Shown: in pieces, positions 36,791 to 49,659 of the stretch
Layout of the letters: each line of letters starts with the position of its first letter
Position numbering within the stretch: the first letter of the stretch is position 1
DNA from: Dryococelus australis
Taxonomy: Eukaryota; Arthropoda; Insecta; Phasmatodea; Phasmatidae
Direction of reading: 5' to 3'
Assembly (NCBI GenBank): GCA_029891345.1
Contig: CM057009.1
Coordinates: forward strand, 231,809,178 to 231,873,177
DNA: 64,000 nt
Translations under genes and position numbers: made by a program
Notes under the pieces: model-generated
What the model saw: only the letters and a program-made list of their open reading frames with translations
Databases searched by the model: none
Told to the model about the DNA's origin: nothing

Positions 36791-39700
36791 TTAGCCATGT
36801 TTATATACAAATTCAGCTGTGTCAAAACAAAGCAAGAAATGGGGAGGCCAATTGAGATGTTGTAACGAGTTTATGTTCATACATCCCATTATGTCCCTCA
36901 CCACATGTAAAATCATGTGCTGTTAAAAATTTCTTTAAGAGCAGATGGCGGTTCTAACTGTAGAATAAAAAGTGTGTCAGTTGTCACTGTGCCCCGGAGA
37001 GACTACTCGTAAAATCCCTTTGATATAAACGCGGTTCTGTTGTACATTCTAATCTCAACTTTTGTCTTTATTTAGCGCCAAATGCGGAATCTTTATACTG
37101 CGGGCCTTACAATGATCCACTGGGCATGACTGGTTGGTTCCAAGAGGAATAATTATACTGCCAATAAACTGTGCCCTTTCATACTAGCCGCTATTGCGAG
37201 GACAATCCAGACAAACAATGTCAAAGGGCAATTTTTGTTTAGCGTGTATATTTATTAATATTTGCATAAAAAAAACTATTTTTTCTAAATAATAATTTAT
37301 TCAATTAATTATTAATTAAAAAGAATGATTATGAGTAAATTTTGATAAACTGCATCAATAAAGGGATTGTGTGTTCATTTTACAGTCATATACACATTTT
37401 CCACCAGTGTTGTTATGATTCGATTAGGAAAAGTGGGAGGGGGTTAGCTTTTATTGAACGCTAATTCCTTGTTTGCACACAATTAAATTTACCCTACAAT
37501 CTAGCGAGAAGGCATTCTATATAAATTATATTTTTAAAGTGTAATAATTGATATAAAACCCACAAAGAAAATATTTATTGAGAAATTCAGTTTCAGAGCA
37601 ATAAAACATTGAGGGCGTCTCCCCCAGCTTCCTCACACACTTACTACGCCTATGAAGTTTACGTCATTCTTAGAGAAACATAGCACAATTATTTTGTTAA
37701 CTCCCTTCAAAAAAGTTTTGGAGGGTACGTAATAAAATCCCCCCCCCCCCACCCCATCAACTCGCATCCTGCTTCCCATTCCCCTTAGGGAAATCCATGA
37801 TATTTAATACTCTATGAATTGATTTTAACACAGTACGAAGATAGAATTTTAGACAATGAGAAATTATAGTAGTAACTGCCAGTACCAGCGACAGAAACTT
37901 TCAGACTTGGTACAATGCAACGTTTTGGGGCTACTCTTCTTCTTTCACCTGGACCACCCCTTGTGTTCCCTGCTCATTATCTTTTATTCATTGCTATTGT
38001 GCACAAGGATTGCTTTAAAATTAAAATGTAAACATTTCACATGTTTTTTTATTGTATTGTTTATTAACCAGGAAAAAATTAAATGTACATTTCAGTTACT
38101 TACAGATAATTGAAATTAGATAAAACATATATTTTACTGATAGACGATTATTATTGCTTGTAGTTTCTACAGAATAAAAATTATATTATTAGTTTCGGCA
38201 TGATTATTACTCAGTATATTCCTCACAACGGACCCTTATTTAGCACAGAACCCGGTACAGCTTTACCCTTCCCCCCTCATTTCCATTGGCCCTGGTAATG
38301 GTATTAGGGAAAGCCCATTTTCTGGGTTTAATTTTTGATAAAAAATGAGAAGTAAAAAATATTACTACTTGGCATACTTGACTACAGCGCCACAGTAATT
38401 TTTAATTACGTTGCTAAGAATTCCTTACGGTGGCGTGTATTGTGTAACAGCACAACTTTATTCACATCCATCACAAACCCCCTTTATTTACATGTCCCCA
38501 GACTCATTTCCTCACTGACCCCAGCAAGATTCCAGACAGAGCTGCCGTGCAGCCTGCAGAGGACGAAAGCAGGTAGCAGGAGGGATGAGAAGTAGGGGTA
38601 GCAACACCGTGTTTAGGCTAAGCTGGCAACATGGCATGGCCATCAACTGGGAGCAAGGTCAGGTGAGGCCACGCACGCTCCCTTCACGGCCAGAAGAGAG
38701 GGCCGGCCATTGTCATCCGCGCAGGCCTTTTGACATCATGGACATCATGTAAATGTACAGTATTTCACCCGAGCTGAGGTTGTCAAGGTCTACAATAGGT
38801 GTAATTAAAACAATGTCTATTGTATTATGGACTGCTTCTTTAATTTATTATGCGTTACTTCATTCAGCTACACCTACAATTTTTTATGTGATCTATGTAA
38901 GAAATGTACATATACATACACTCCTGGTGATCCAGCAATATTGATAGCTTCATTTGTCGAAGAACATGACTGAGATGTTTCCTTCAGCTCTATGTTATCC
39001 TTGTGAAAGAGTTAAATTATACATTTTCCAAATTTACAACACTCGGGGCATAATTTTGTACATCTGTAAATGAAAATGCTGAGCACTGAACTGAGTAATA
39101 CAGAACACAATGAGATGAAAAGTTATGGAAGGTCTTCTCACGACCAAACACAAATTTTCAGGGATTATACAAAATTTTTCTTTCTCTTACAGTGTATATG
39201 ACAAAAATAACCACCTTGTACCGTAGTATAAAAACTATTGATTGTAATTAAATAAGTGAAATAGTTAACCTATACAAACAGACCACTTTCCAAAAATTAC
39301 AGGTAGGTCTATAGTATATTGAAATATTATTAGAGGTATAGACCAAATATGTAAAATTAAATTGATCAGTTATGGCTAAGTTGCTTCTTTTTTAATTTTT
39401 AGGATCATAATTTTGAAATTCGTGAGCAGATTTTAATAAGTTACGACTCTAGTTGTAAAATTAAAATTCAAATATACATTACAATTATGAAATTATCGGA
39501 AAAATGTGCACAAACAAAAGTCTCATTGTCATTTAAGTTTAACAAAATACACATTCATGGTTACCTCATACATGGTATATATAGCTTTGTACAAAAATAC
39601 TGTCATGCATTAATGCAAACAATTTAAAACATTTTAGAATATAATATACAAAATTGAAATCAATAAAAAGTACTAAGCCTTCAGTTCTTTATATTCTGTA

Positions 39701-40261
39701 ACAGTCGTAAATTATTCACTTTTGCCTTTGCGAAATTTACAAAATTAAAAATATTATAAGTTTTATTTATTTAGTGGTAATTTCCTATGCATTCCCTCTG
39801 GTAATGCTGAAAATACTGTTTGGCCACTGAAGTAATGCAAAGGCACAATAATTTTGAATAACGAGACACGTAACTAGAAATTTTCCGAAAGGGGAATAAG
39901 AAATAAAAGAAGGTGTGTCAACACAAGAATGGCACAAGTTCTGAAAACAATAAGTATTTGACACAAACAAAAAATTCTTATGTGCCAAATATTGATATTA
40001 AGAAGTGTAACTTCAACATGACTTAATGACTATCTCATCATGAGAAAAGTAAAGGGGGTTAAAACCAGCATATCATCATCCTTTTTTTTTTTTTTTTTCC
40101 CCCCCGATTCAGGTAATTAATTCGTAACCTTGATTATTGTACAAATTACTTTCCACGCAAATGTACAACTGCTTACAGAAACATAGTGACTGAAGAAAAT
40201 AAAATGAAATTATTATTTGTAGGGGACATAAAAACATAACACGGTCATAACTTCCTTGCTG
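36791..40261. other. No gene recognised
   Basis: AT-rich with a C homopolymer at 37739-37750 and a GC-rich patch at 38460-38740 that carries no readable ORF or known repeat. ORFs at 37856-38113 and 38753-38944 are unsupported. Confidence 0.45.
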
Positions 40262-40389
40262 CTAGTTGACTGGTTTGGATTCAATTTCCTTTTCTTCCAA
40301 AAAGCTAATTGAATCATAGATTTTCTGCTCCGTTTGTAAGTCCATGTCTGGTTTCGACGCAGACACTTTGCCATGTTCAAACAGAATAT
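40262..40389 (-). CDS. Candidate terminal coding exon, unknown protein
   Basis: Read on the minus strand, a clean acceptor (TTTTTATGTTGTATTCAAG) is followed at 40389 by 42 codons. They end FLEEKEIESKPVN and TAG (40262-40264), with FEHGKVSASKPDMDLQTEQK in the middle. The peptide is hydrophilic, non-repetitive and rich in Glu/Lys/Ser, like the C-terminal tail of a cellular protein rather than a transposon enzyme. A short upstream stretch near 40467-40490 is in a compatible phase, with a donor GAAAG|GTAAAG, but is too short to trust. I do not recognise the family. Confidence 0.3.
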
Positions 40390-41108
40390 CTTGAATACAA
40401 CATAAAAACTAGTTTGCAATATCGCTTTTTACACCAACACTTACAGTCATGACACTTTACCTTTCAAAACCCCATGAAAATCTAACTACCAAGCGAGCCA
40501 TTGCCAGAGCTAAATTTCACCAAGAAGTAGCAAGACATCTGGCCTGAGTGCCACCGTACTGGTAGCTTCTCGTGGCAACTCGAGACATCTGTCTGGCAGC
40601 TCGTCATGGCGCAGAAGAGTGCATGCACTTGTTACTGTGGACATCATCCACAGTGAATAGACAGTTCCTATAGGTATAAACTAGGTATGATTGTAAACAC
40701 GAAGAATGCGGCTATATGATAAAAAATATTTTTTTTGATGAGACCCAACTGTTGTTTTATTTTAACATTACGAAAAATGCAGAAATTTTTTATATAAATT
40801 TTCCTTAAATGATTTTTTTTTCCTTTTGAGAATGGCTGCTTGCAGGCACATTAAATTTTTTTGACATGTGAAGAAACACCTTCGCAGGTAATCAAAAAAG
40901 TTTCAATCTTTAAGAGCCACTATTATTTCTGTTACGTCTGCCACAAATTCAAGACGATTAAATATTTAAAATATGTGATAAATATAAGTTTTAATGTATT
41001 ATAACTGTTTTAATATCATTATGTAATACACACTTTTCATATAGCTGTACACGTATATAAAATTTAACACACTATTTTCACCTCTTGATAGCTAACGACA
41101 ATATATAT
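40390..41108. other. No gene seen
   Basis: AT-rich. A GC-balanced patch at 40490-40640 lies upstream of the candidate exon on the minus strand and could belong to the same gene. Confidence 0.4.
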
Positions 41109-41150
41109 ACTCTCTCTCTGTCTCTCTCTCTCTCCCCCCCCTCCCCCTCT
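41109..41150 (+). repeat. TC microsatellite
   Basis: (CT)n with one TG interruption, followed by C-rich sequence. Confidence 0.9.
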
Positions 41151-42144
41151 ACTCCTATTCAGCGCCTGCCAGTCTGACCACTTGACACGTCTAACCTCAG
41201 AACAGGACTGCCACTCACTAACTCTCTAAATATACCCAAAATAACTACTATTTATTTGACTGACAGGGGCCATCCCTCCAGAAAATTCAAAAGGAATGTC
41301 CTGATCAATCAAAACAAAAACAAAAAAACCACCTAGCTCATGATGTAGCTGTTGTGGCTTCCTCAGAGCAGATCCTTCTGCCTGCCTCTGTCCTCTAGCT
41401 CGCCATTTTGAAGACTCCCCGCCTGGCCACTGCTGACCCTGTTTTACTGTCTTGGCACGCCACTGGCCTCAACCAATCAGAGCACGCCAAGACTCCCCCT
41501 AGTAACAACGTGTTACCAGAAGTTTCCTACCGTTTTCCTCCCTTTCTCCTTGCTTGCCCAAGGTATCCCAGCTGTGATCAGCAGGGAGCCTGCCTCTCTC
41601 TCCTCTCACAGCCCTCAAACTCAGTGGCTGCTACCACGTAAACAAAACATTGCTGGCGCCAGCTCAGGACCTGGCCACAAAAACACTTTAACCGGGGCGC
41701 TTCAAAGCTTTGGGACACTCCACAAATAAAACTGGTCATACTGACTAGGAATTTGCTGTTATTCACAACACTATGATTTTTTTGGGCATCAGTCTGGAAT
41801 AATCTGCCATTAGGCACTCGAAAAAAAAAGGCATCAGCACACATTGTCTGAAGCTTTCTCCAATCTGCTAAAGCCAGAACCAAAGAAGAGGGAAAAGCAA
41901 AAGTCCTGACTGAAATCAGTTAACCTAACCTCCTTTATAAAAAAAACTAATAAATTAAAATTATATAAAAAAGCACACAACAGTATTGAACTGAATCCTA
42001 ACCAAACACAACCGGACTAACCAATTCCTCAACAAAAAAGAGTTTCCTAACATAATAAAGGTATCTTAACAAAAAAACAATTGAGAAAGGGAAAAAAAAG
42101 ATCTAATATTTTCTTAAAGGAAAATTTTTTTTAGGGGCGTAACA
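41151..42144 (-). mobile_element. LTR-like sequence (minus orientation)
   Basis: On the minus strand the sequence begins TGTTACGCCCC at 42144, directly after a purine-rich tract (CCTTCAAGAAGGAAGAATAT, 42164-42145). That is the layout of a polypurine tract and the 5' end of a 3' LTR. Inside lie a CCAAT-type box (CTGATTGGTTG, about 41480) and a GC-balanced promoter-like segment at 41340-41700 with AAAATGGCG near 41408. The other boundary and a partner LTR were not found. A host promoter is the alternative reading. Confidence 0.3.
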
Positions 42145-42589
42145 ATATTCTTCCTTCTTGAAGGCGTAAATAAATACCACTTTAACCATGATGATACATG
42201 CAACAAATAAAGGCAGATATGAGAAACAAATGAAGCAAATTTACACAGAATTATTTGTGCCACGCACAAATAATGTACCAACCCAATTCAGTTTTGTACT
42301 TGTATATTTTGAGCATCAAATACATTTAGCATCTTGCAGAAACAGTTTGTCATAAAATACATTAAATAATAAACAAGAAATGGCTGTGTACACGCATTAG
42401 CAAAATTTATAACAAATTATTCATAAAAAGTTAATTACCATTCAATAAACATTGATCATCAGGAAAGTCACATAAATTATTAATCTCTATTTAAATAACA
42501 TTCCTTGAATATTTAATATTCATGTCAGGTACTCGTGCTCATATGTCATTGCTCATTAAATCGTTCTATAGCTCACTAACATGTTGCAT
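42145..42589. other. AT-rich spacer, no gene
   Basis: Lies between the LTR-like start and the 1.08-kb repeat copy 2. If both belong to one element this would be its 3' non-coding region. Confidence 0.35.
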
Positions 42590-43665
42590 ATTTACTGTTT
42601 CACCATGAAACGAACACTATACCTTAAAAATCAAATTACATTTAGCTAACGACATCAAGCATTAAAACAATTCCAAATGAGACAATGCCCAACTGACAAA
42701 AGATGCTAAATATATTTAACCTTATGTGACTACAACACTGTAATTATTAAATGAAATGAGCATTTACAAACATTTTCAAAAAGTAGAAACTTTGAAGACT
42801 ATACTGTTTTTGAGCAATTAAGGAACAATACAAATAGAGGAGAGTGGCTATTCTAGCCCTTCCAAAGCCTCCTCTAGATAAAATATACATTTGAAAAATA
42901 ATGAATTGAAATATCACAATTAAATATCATATTGACAGTGGCGATCCATGGACCCATTTAAAGATCCCGTAAATTTAAAGAATTACAAGACACTTAAAAT
43001 TTATGAGAACCCTGCGTCCAACGTGCACGTTGTGGCAGCACTGATGGAACCATTCAACTCTAGCTAAGTAAATGGGCAGGAGACAAATACTACTACAACA
43101 CATTAAAACACCGAAACTGCTAGAGAGAAAAGGTTCAGTTCTACCGAAACAACAATTTAGACAAGCGTTCAAACGAAAATTTTGAAAAACTCTAAACTCA
43201 CTGCAAGCCCATGCAAACACGAAGTACACCGCATAATTATTAAAACGTAGAAACCTGACCCATTAATTGAACAACTGCTTCCATGACTTACCGTTTACAT
43301 GCTCCTTCATGACGACACCTTAACTGCACTACATAAAAATATACGCGGAGTCTTAAGGCACACTAAACAAAATGTGTTGACTTACAATTTCAACACATGT
43401 TGCCACTTATAATTCCCTCAACAGGTGTCAACCCGACAATCTTCTTTCCTAGTGCAGCGACGTCCAACGAGTGTAGAATAAGGGTGGAGACTGCAGACAG
43501 AGCAAGCTGTGCAACCGTTTAAATAAACTAGCTCACTAGGCAAAGGAGGGGAAAGTCAGGGAGGGTAAAGAGGGGAACACAAGAGAGGGAGATGAATTGG
43601 CCATTGAATTTGCTGCCCACTAGAAGAGAATAGCATGGACAAAGCATGCGGCGGTGCCACCGTTG
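42590..43665 (-). repeat. 1.08-kb LTR-like repeat, copy 2
   Basis: Co-linear with 21715-22790 in the same orientation and of the same length. Differences are scattered substitutions and small indels, for example in the TATATATATGAGAACC versus TTTATGAGAACC region. Both similarities end at GGTGCCACCGTNGCA on the high-coordinate side. Confidence 0.75.
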
Positions 43666-46600
43666 CAGTATGAGAAACTTTTCACACAAATTATTTCATT
43701 GAAAAGGGTTTCGACGTTGTCTGCTTTTTCAAAGAAGCAGCTAGCCTGTTGAGGAACACTCCGTAATTTTTCTTAGCACAAGTCTGCTTTGCATCACACA
43801 CCCATTCATATCCTTTCACTCAATAATAAACACAACATACATATCCTATATAATTTTCTCTCTATACATATAACACATATTTCTCTATATTTATACTCTG
43901 ATTTAGTATCTTAGCAAAACAATAGCACACCTGTACTAATTGACACAAATAATGACCTACATAGAAATTATGTAGATGTGTTAAACCATCCTCAGAGTTT
44001 TGTTTTAAACCTATTAACATAGACTTTTATGATATTAAAATTATCATTATAGTAAAAATAGTTAATAACATTGTTATAATACAATGTTTTAGGTTAAATA
44101 GCATAGTACTATAATAAACTAATATTACTTTTATTGTTACAGACTAAGTGTAGAAACACTAATAATATTTCATCAATGAATATATAGTGGTTTTTTTCTT
44201 CTGTATAACTTTTACAATTATTCAAGGTAATTCTTGCTATCTAGTAGTTTAGTGGTACTTTTCATTATCACGCACAATGTAGCATCATTTCTTGTGATGC
44301 TTAAAGTAGAAGTGGACTGGGTCAAACCAATGTGACATATATACAACGTGCCCCTGTATGTATGTTACAAAATTTGATATGATTCCTCATGGAAAATGAG
44401 ACACAAAAACATAATGACTTATAGCCTAAAGTGAATATTGGGGGTCAAGGGTATGTATAAATCCTTAATACAAGAGGTTTTCTTATGAATTTATTTGATT
44501 ATATCAGCAACTACCTGAGATTAAACAACAAATTATTAGGTAATGTATAATCAATAAATAAAATTATATCTCAGAAAATATGGGTCACAAAATCACTTTT
44601 TTAATATATTTAATTAGGGATGCCAGATTATGATTGTAAAAAAAATTGAAACTCGTAGCCTTTCTGAGGTTTTTTATGCTTGTTGTCAATATGTATACAT
44701 TATTAAAGAGGGTCACTTTAGTGAAACACACTGAGGCCAGTTGTACTAAAGAAATTATTGCACTAATTTCAAAAGGGTGCAGCGGCACATCTGTGAGGGT
44801 AGGTAACACCTTTGCCTCCTGCTAATGCTCTGATGATATTAATGAAGGAACACAAATTATTATTTATTTTTTTTTGCAAATAGAACTGTTACCACAAATA
44901 ATGGTGTATATTACTCATAATAGATATGTTAATTGTTGAGGCACATTCTATTGGGCTGCATAAAGTTTATTGATAATTAACACAGTAATAACTTAATTTT
45001 ACCATTGAAAACAATTACAATTAACAAAGTAGGGTTGCAAATAATTCTATGAAATGTAATTGTTAGACCACTTGATATGTGCCATCCCTAATTCTTGCAA
45101 TATACTGTCCAAACACACATTTGTAGATGGCATATGTATTGCCTACCCATGCAGGCATGAAGCTGTACTCTTTGAAAAATTCATCCACTCATTTGTGTAC
45201 AGTTGGAGTGTGTTTCGCTTAGGCTACCCTATTTGTTAATATATGTTGACTTCAAGCATTAAAACCTGAGAAAAGATAAGGGTTAGAATAATTATGTGAA
45301 ATCATAAACAGACAACCACAATAAAGTTTTTGAAGGGTGACGATTTTACAGACCCTATTTTCTGTGGTATTAAATATTTGGTCAACTAAACATCATCCAA
45401 TAATTTTTTAAAATCTGACTTAGTTTTTGATATATTTAAAGAAATTCATTATATAAACTTCTATTTTACAAGTGCATACCTCTCGCAGGAATTACCTTAA
45501 ACTACGAGTTCTATTATGTTTTTCTGTCTCATTTTTATTTTGCAATTAACTCAGAAAGTGTGTAGCAAGGACACTTTGTATATGCGAGAAAATTCATATA
45601 GTTGATTTCAGTGTATTTCTTTATGGAACCATTTTTGGTAGTATGAGACTGTTTTGAATTTTAATAACATAAGTTCAATAACATTTGTTTTTAATTTCAG
45701 GTTATTCTTGAAGTCAGATTTTTCTGAAGGGAACAATTATGAGACATAATGGTATGTATGTTTAGATTTAAAAATATTATTTTACTGGTATGACAGTTTG
45801 CATTTAATTAAGCATTGTTCAAAGTATAGGCCCATGCAATGGTAGCAGTAAAATATGTGTTAAAAATATTTTTTATTTCATGAAAGTAAAATTTTTTAAT
45901 GTAAAAAGAGATATAATGTTCTGTGTGGAAATGACGTAGGTGGTGTTTTTAAGGATTTGGTTACTTTTATTTTTTAGGTCAACTAGTAACACCTAGTCAA
46001 TTACACCATTTTATATCAGTATCTATCTCTAAACTAATCCACATCAAAAATGTTAGCTATTTTAAGATATCAGTTAATGTTAATAATAGAAAAAAATTAA
46101 AGTTAGGAACAGTACTACTTGACCAAGCCAAGTGTGCATCCAGAAAAAATGTGAACTACACAAGGTCACTCTGTTCTCTCCCTTCCATCTTTCCCATTCC
46201 TCTTCTAGAATAAGACAAAGCATTTAGCTGTGGGTATCAGGTGTTGCAATTATCATAAGTTGTGGCACAGTGATGACTAATTCATGTTGCTGTGTTGATG
46301 GTTCTGTATTGACTGAGGTTTATTCCCAATGTTTGTGTATTGAATTACTGTGTGTACACCAAGAGACAAGCACATCACAGTCTAAAAGCAGGGTTCAACC
46401 AAAAGTGGCTGTAATTTTCAGTGTTTAGTAAAACGTAATTAGGAAGTGAAGCAAGCAACAAAACAATATTGAGTCAGTACAGAGAAGTTATTAGAAATAT
46501 AATTAAGTTTGGTGATAAGGAAAATGCTTGATATAAAAAAAAGGAAAACGATCTCCAGAGTTGATTTTGATCTTGGTGTGATCAGCACACTTTACATAAT

Positions 46601-46885
46601 TTTTATACGTTAAAGTTAGGTTTTAACTTTCATTGCTTAAATTCATACAGACAGGCAAACATGCATTTGTGCAGACAACAAACTATATAAAATTTCTTGT
46701 ATTCGTCATTATTCTTCCCTTCACAAAAGTTACACTAGCTCTTGAGTCTCACTCCTCCTTGGCTGCACACTTGATTTTAGGGAGTATTACTTTAAATTTA
46801 AATAAGTTTAAATATGTGGTGTATATTGCTATAAAGTTGGGTTGTGTTTCTTGAAGCTACGACTTTGTAGGAAACAAATTTTTAG
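43666..46885. other. No gene recognised
   Basis: Very AT-rich throughout. ORFs at 44585-44809 and 46633-46854 have low-complexity hydrophobic composition and no support. Confidence 0.5.
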
Positions 46886-47153
46886 AAGTTAAGTTTTCGC
46901 ATAAGAACCATGTTAAATCCAGTTGTTGGGTTTCTAGGCATTCCAAAAGACCAAGAACTTTTATTGAGATGTAAGTTTTTACAAATTAAAAAAATCAACA
47001 TATTTGTGTTTTTTGATGCGCTATTCATAATTGTCAGTTTTTAAGTGAAAAGGCCTTCAGCAGAAATTTTTACAGGTCCTGCAGTGCTACATGTTGTTCG
47101 AAAAATGTTTTGTATTATGTATCTAATGCAAATTGTTAGAATAACAGGCTAAC
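46886..47153 (+). CDS. Candidate two-exon coding stretch, unknown protein
   Basis: The first part, 46886-46970 (ATG at 46910, reading TMLNPVVGFLGIPKDQELLL), ends at a strong donor GAGAT|GTAAGT. The second begins at 47076 after ATTTTTACAG. The 105-bp intron joins the two in phase and extends the frame (AVLHVVRKMF) to a TAA at about 47153. Phase agreement and good splice sites are the only support; the protein is short and unrecognised. A chance ORF in AT-rich sequence cannot be excluded. Confidence 0.22.
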
Positions 47154-47959
47154 AGCTCCATAGAAAGATATCGCTCATAATAACAAACAGGAATACTAAT
47201 GACTTTAGCAGCAGTCAGTGTTATATCGGGACTTTCTCTATCAGTTGACTCTGAAGGGGTTTGTGTGTCAGTGTGTTGGAGAATTGTGAATTCTTTTTAG
47301 GATTGATACGGAAAACTGGAATCTGAATGGAAATTATGTGGTAGGGTGCTGCCTATCCAGTTTTGGTCATTGTTATTGGCCCAGGTAAGAGTTGTCCCAC
47401 CACACATTGCTGATGCTGATGTGTAGTACTGCTGGTGTGGCAATGTTAGGCTGTCACAACACCCCATGGTCACCAGTGATCAGGGCCTGATGTCCCATTA
47501 GGCCAACGAGGCTCGACCCTAGAGTGGCACTTTTGAGGGGGCGGCATGACATGACAGGCAAAATGACAAAAAAAATATGTTTCAATGTTTATAGCTGTGT
47601 ACTAAGAATAAAAGTTTTATCAAATCTAGAATAAGTTAAATAAAATTGACTGGTAAGTGTCTGAAGTTTATTGATTTATGGTGTTAATAAATTCCTTGTT
47701 GCCTCCGTACCCGCCAGTGCCAGCTTCCAGTTTATACAAACTGTTTCAGAATTTGTCTTACAACACTCTAAGGCTAGTAGTACACGTTAAACGGAATAAT
47801 TTTTGAGTATAAACATGGGGTCAGAAACAAATAGTTCCATTGATAGTAGGCGCGTCTGTTTGCGGGTAGGAAACCTGCCCTACACAGACCTATGACACAT
47901 CAAGAACAGCGGCTGGCCAGTTCATTCGTGGCAACATTATGGAAAAGGGTTGAGCCTTC
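47154..47959. other. No gene recognised
   Basis: Contains GC-balanced patches at 47340-47560 and 47840-47930, the latter possibly the decayed upstream part of the transposase fragment that follows. Confidence 0.4.
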
Positions 47960-48470
47960 AGTGTGGCACAAGCTGATATAAAGGTTGCACATATTGCCTT
48001 TGCTACTTGCTGTTCCACCCACACTTCCTCCAACATACACTACCTGAACTTCTGGAAGAGGTACCTTCGGGTATCCAACGCCACATGTGGTTCCAACATG
48101 ATGGTGCACCACCTCATTTCACACTGGCAGTGTGCAAGTTTCTCAGTGAAACATTTGGATGCTGTTGGATCGGAAGGGGTAGGTCTGTACCTTAGCCGCC
48201 ATGTGTCCCAGATATCACCAAGATGGTCTTCTTTCTCTGGGGCTACATGGAGTCGCTAGTGTACGAGACTCCTGTGGATTCAGAAATTACCCTCATTGCA
48301 CGAATCCATGCTGCTGCCTCGCATATTAAGGCTGCTTAATATGTAGTAGCGGTGACTGAAGAAAGTATGCTGCATCATTATCGATTGTGCATTCAAGAAG
48401 GTGGCCGCCATGTTGACTGTATCTCTAACTTAGGTGGCCGCTGCCATGTTGCACTGTGTTTGTAACTTGG
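47960..48470 (+). pseudogene. Tc1/mariner-superfamily DDE transposase relic
   Basis: LPELLEEVPSGIQRHMWF then QHDGAPPHFTLAVCKFL (48025-48140) is the second-Asp block of the insect transposases that pair a helix-turn-helix (DUF4817) with an IS630-type DDE domain. It is followed by WIGRGRSVP, PDITKMVFFLWGYMESLVYE (48210-48265), which carries the third acidic position, then ARIHAAASHIKAA and CIQEGGRHVDC near 48390. Stops at 48196 and 48338 and frame changes show decay. It belongs to a different family from the Tc1 fragments at 35.9 and 61.6 kb, which have the QQDxARPHTA signature. Confidence 0.75.
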
Positions 48471-49261
48471 TGTAAAACATGTGAAAAGTGAAACATATTT
48501 TGTAAACAACAGCTACCAGATCCCAATAAACACCACAAAATTAAAAAAAAAACACTAACAATGTATGCCAATTACTGCAAATACATAAATGTAATTTCCA
48601 GTAGTTATCGAACGACATTACACACTTCAAAGTGCATATCACGTTTATGGCGGGTTACCTACCATAATACACTCACACTCTCTAGCAACTTAACTGTTTC
48701 CAACTCTATGTTTATATGCAAAAGTTGTTCCATTTAGCATGTATTACCAGCCCTAGAGAGTTGTAACACAAATTTTGAAATATTCTGCATTTATCAGGAG
48801 ACGGAAACTGGTATAGATGGAGCATGATACTTTCTAGTAGATCTTTGTTGAGTTTCAGGTTTTCGTGTTCCACTCTCCTAGTAGCTGACGAGTAATAGAA
48901 GTTTGTTTTCAGTTCTAACAAAAGTTTTATTTATTGCCACACAAATAAAGGTGTGGAGCTTGTGATTTATGCGTGTAATTTAAATGTGTGCTTCCAGATA
49001 TTAAAAGGAATTGAAATATCAATATTGGTGAAAAATACTTTAAAAGTGCTGACACTGGCAGTTTCCTGGTGTCCAAATAGCTGTTCATTTGAATGACAAA
49101 GAACATTGGTGCACACAGATTGAAGGGGTGGTAGACTGTGACTTTTACTTGTCTGATCATGTCTCCAACATTTCCTTATGGTTTATCTATTTTTATTTCA
49201 AAATTTTGTATTGAATGATAACATGAAATTTGTTTAAATTTAATTTAAAAAAATTTTTGAG
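48471..49261. other. No gene recognised
   Basis: AT-rich. Small minus-strand ORFs at 48712-48921 and 48927-49160 are unsupported. Confidence 0.45.
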
Positions 49262-49470
49262 GATGCATTGGTGTAGTGGAAAGTACACTCACCTTCCACT
49301 AAGGCTGGGTCAGTCCTAGATCTTAGCATGTGGGAAAAAAGGTGGAAGTTGCCATTGGCGGTTGGTTCTCAGGGTACTTCAAATTCTCCCAATGTTACAT
49401 TCCCTCTTTCCTCCATCTGCACATCATTTTACCCCCCCCCCCCCCCACTAGTGCTGAATACAGCTGTTAA
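49262..49470 (+). mobile_element. tRNA-headed SINE
   Basis: A tRNA-like head (TGGTGTAGTGGAAAGTACACTC as an A-box region, GGGTCAGTCCTAG as a degenerate B-box region, about 35 bases apart) is followed by a body with GGTTCTCAGGGTACTTC, a segment common to many arthropod SINEs, and a C homopolymer of 15 at 49432-49446. Too diverged to be a functional tRNA gene. Confidence 0.5.
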
Positions 49471-49659
49471 GCAGAATGCTATCTCATCAACAGATTCATG
49501 TTTTGTATTTAAAAAAATATTTATATTATTTAAATGCACCTTCATCACATTAAAACTCTCAGAGGAATTTTAACTTAAAAATCACATATTCCATGCTGTT
49601 AGCACCAAACTGCAGTCAGTAAACATAGATGTAGGGCTTGTCACTATTATCAAGAGTAG

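Noticed and set aside
49262-49330. A functional tRNA gene
   Set aside because: The A and B boxes are degenerate, the cloverleaf cannot be closed by eye, and a SINE body follows.
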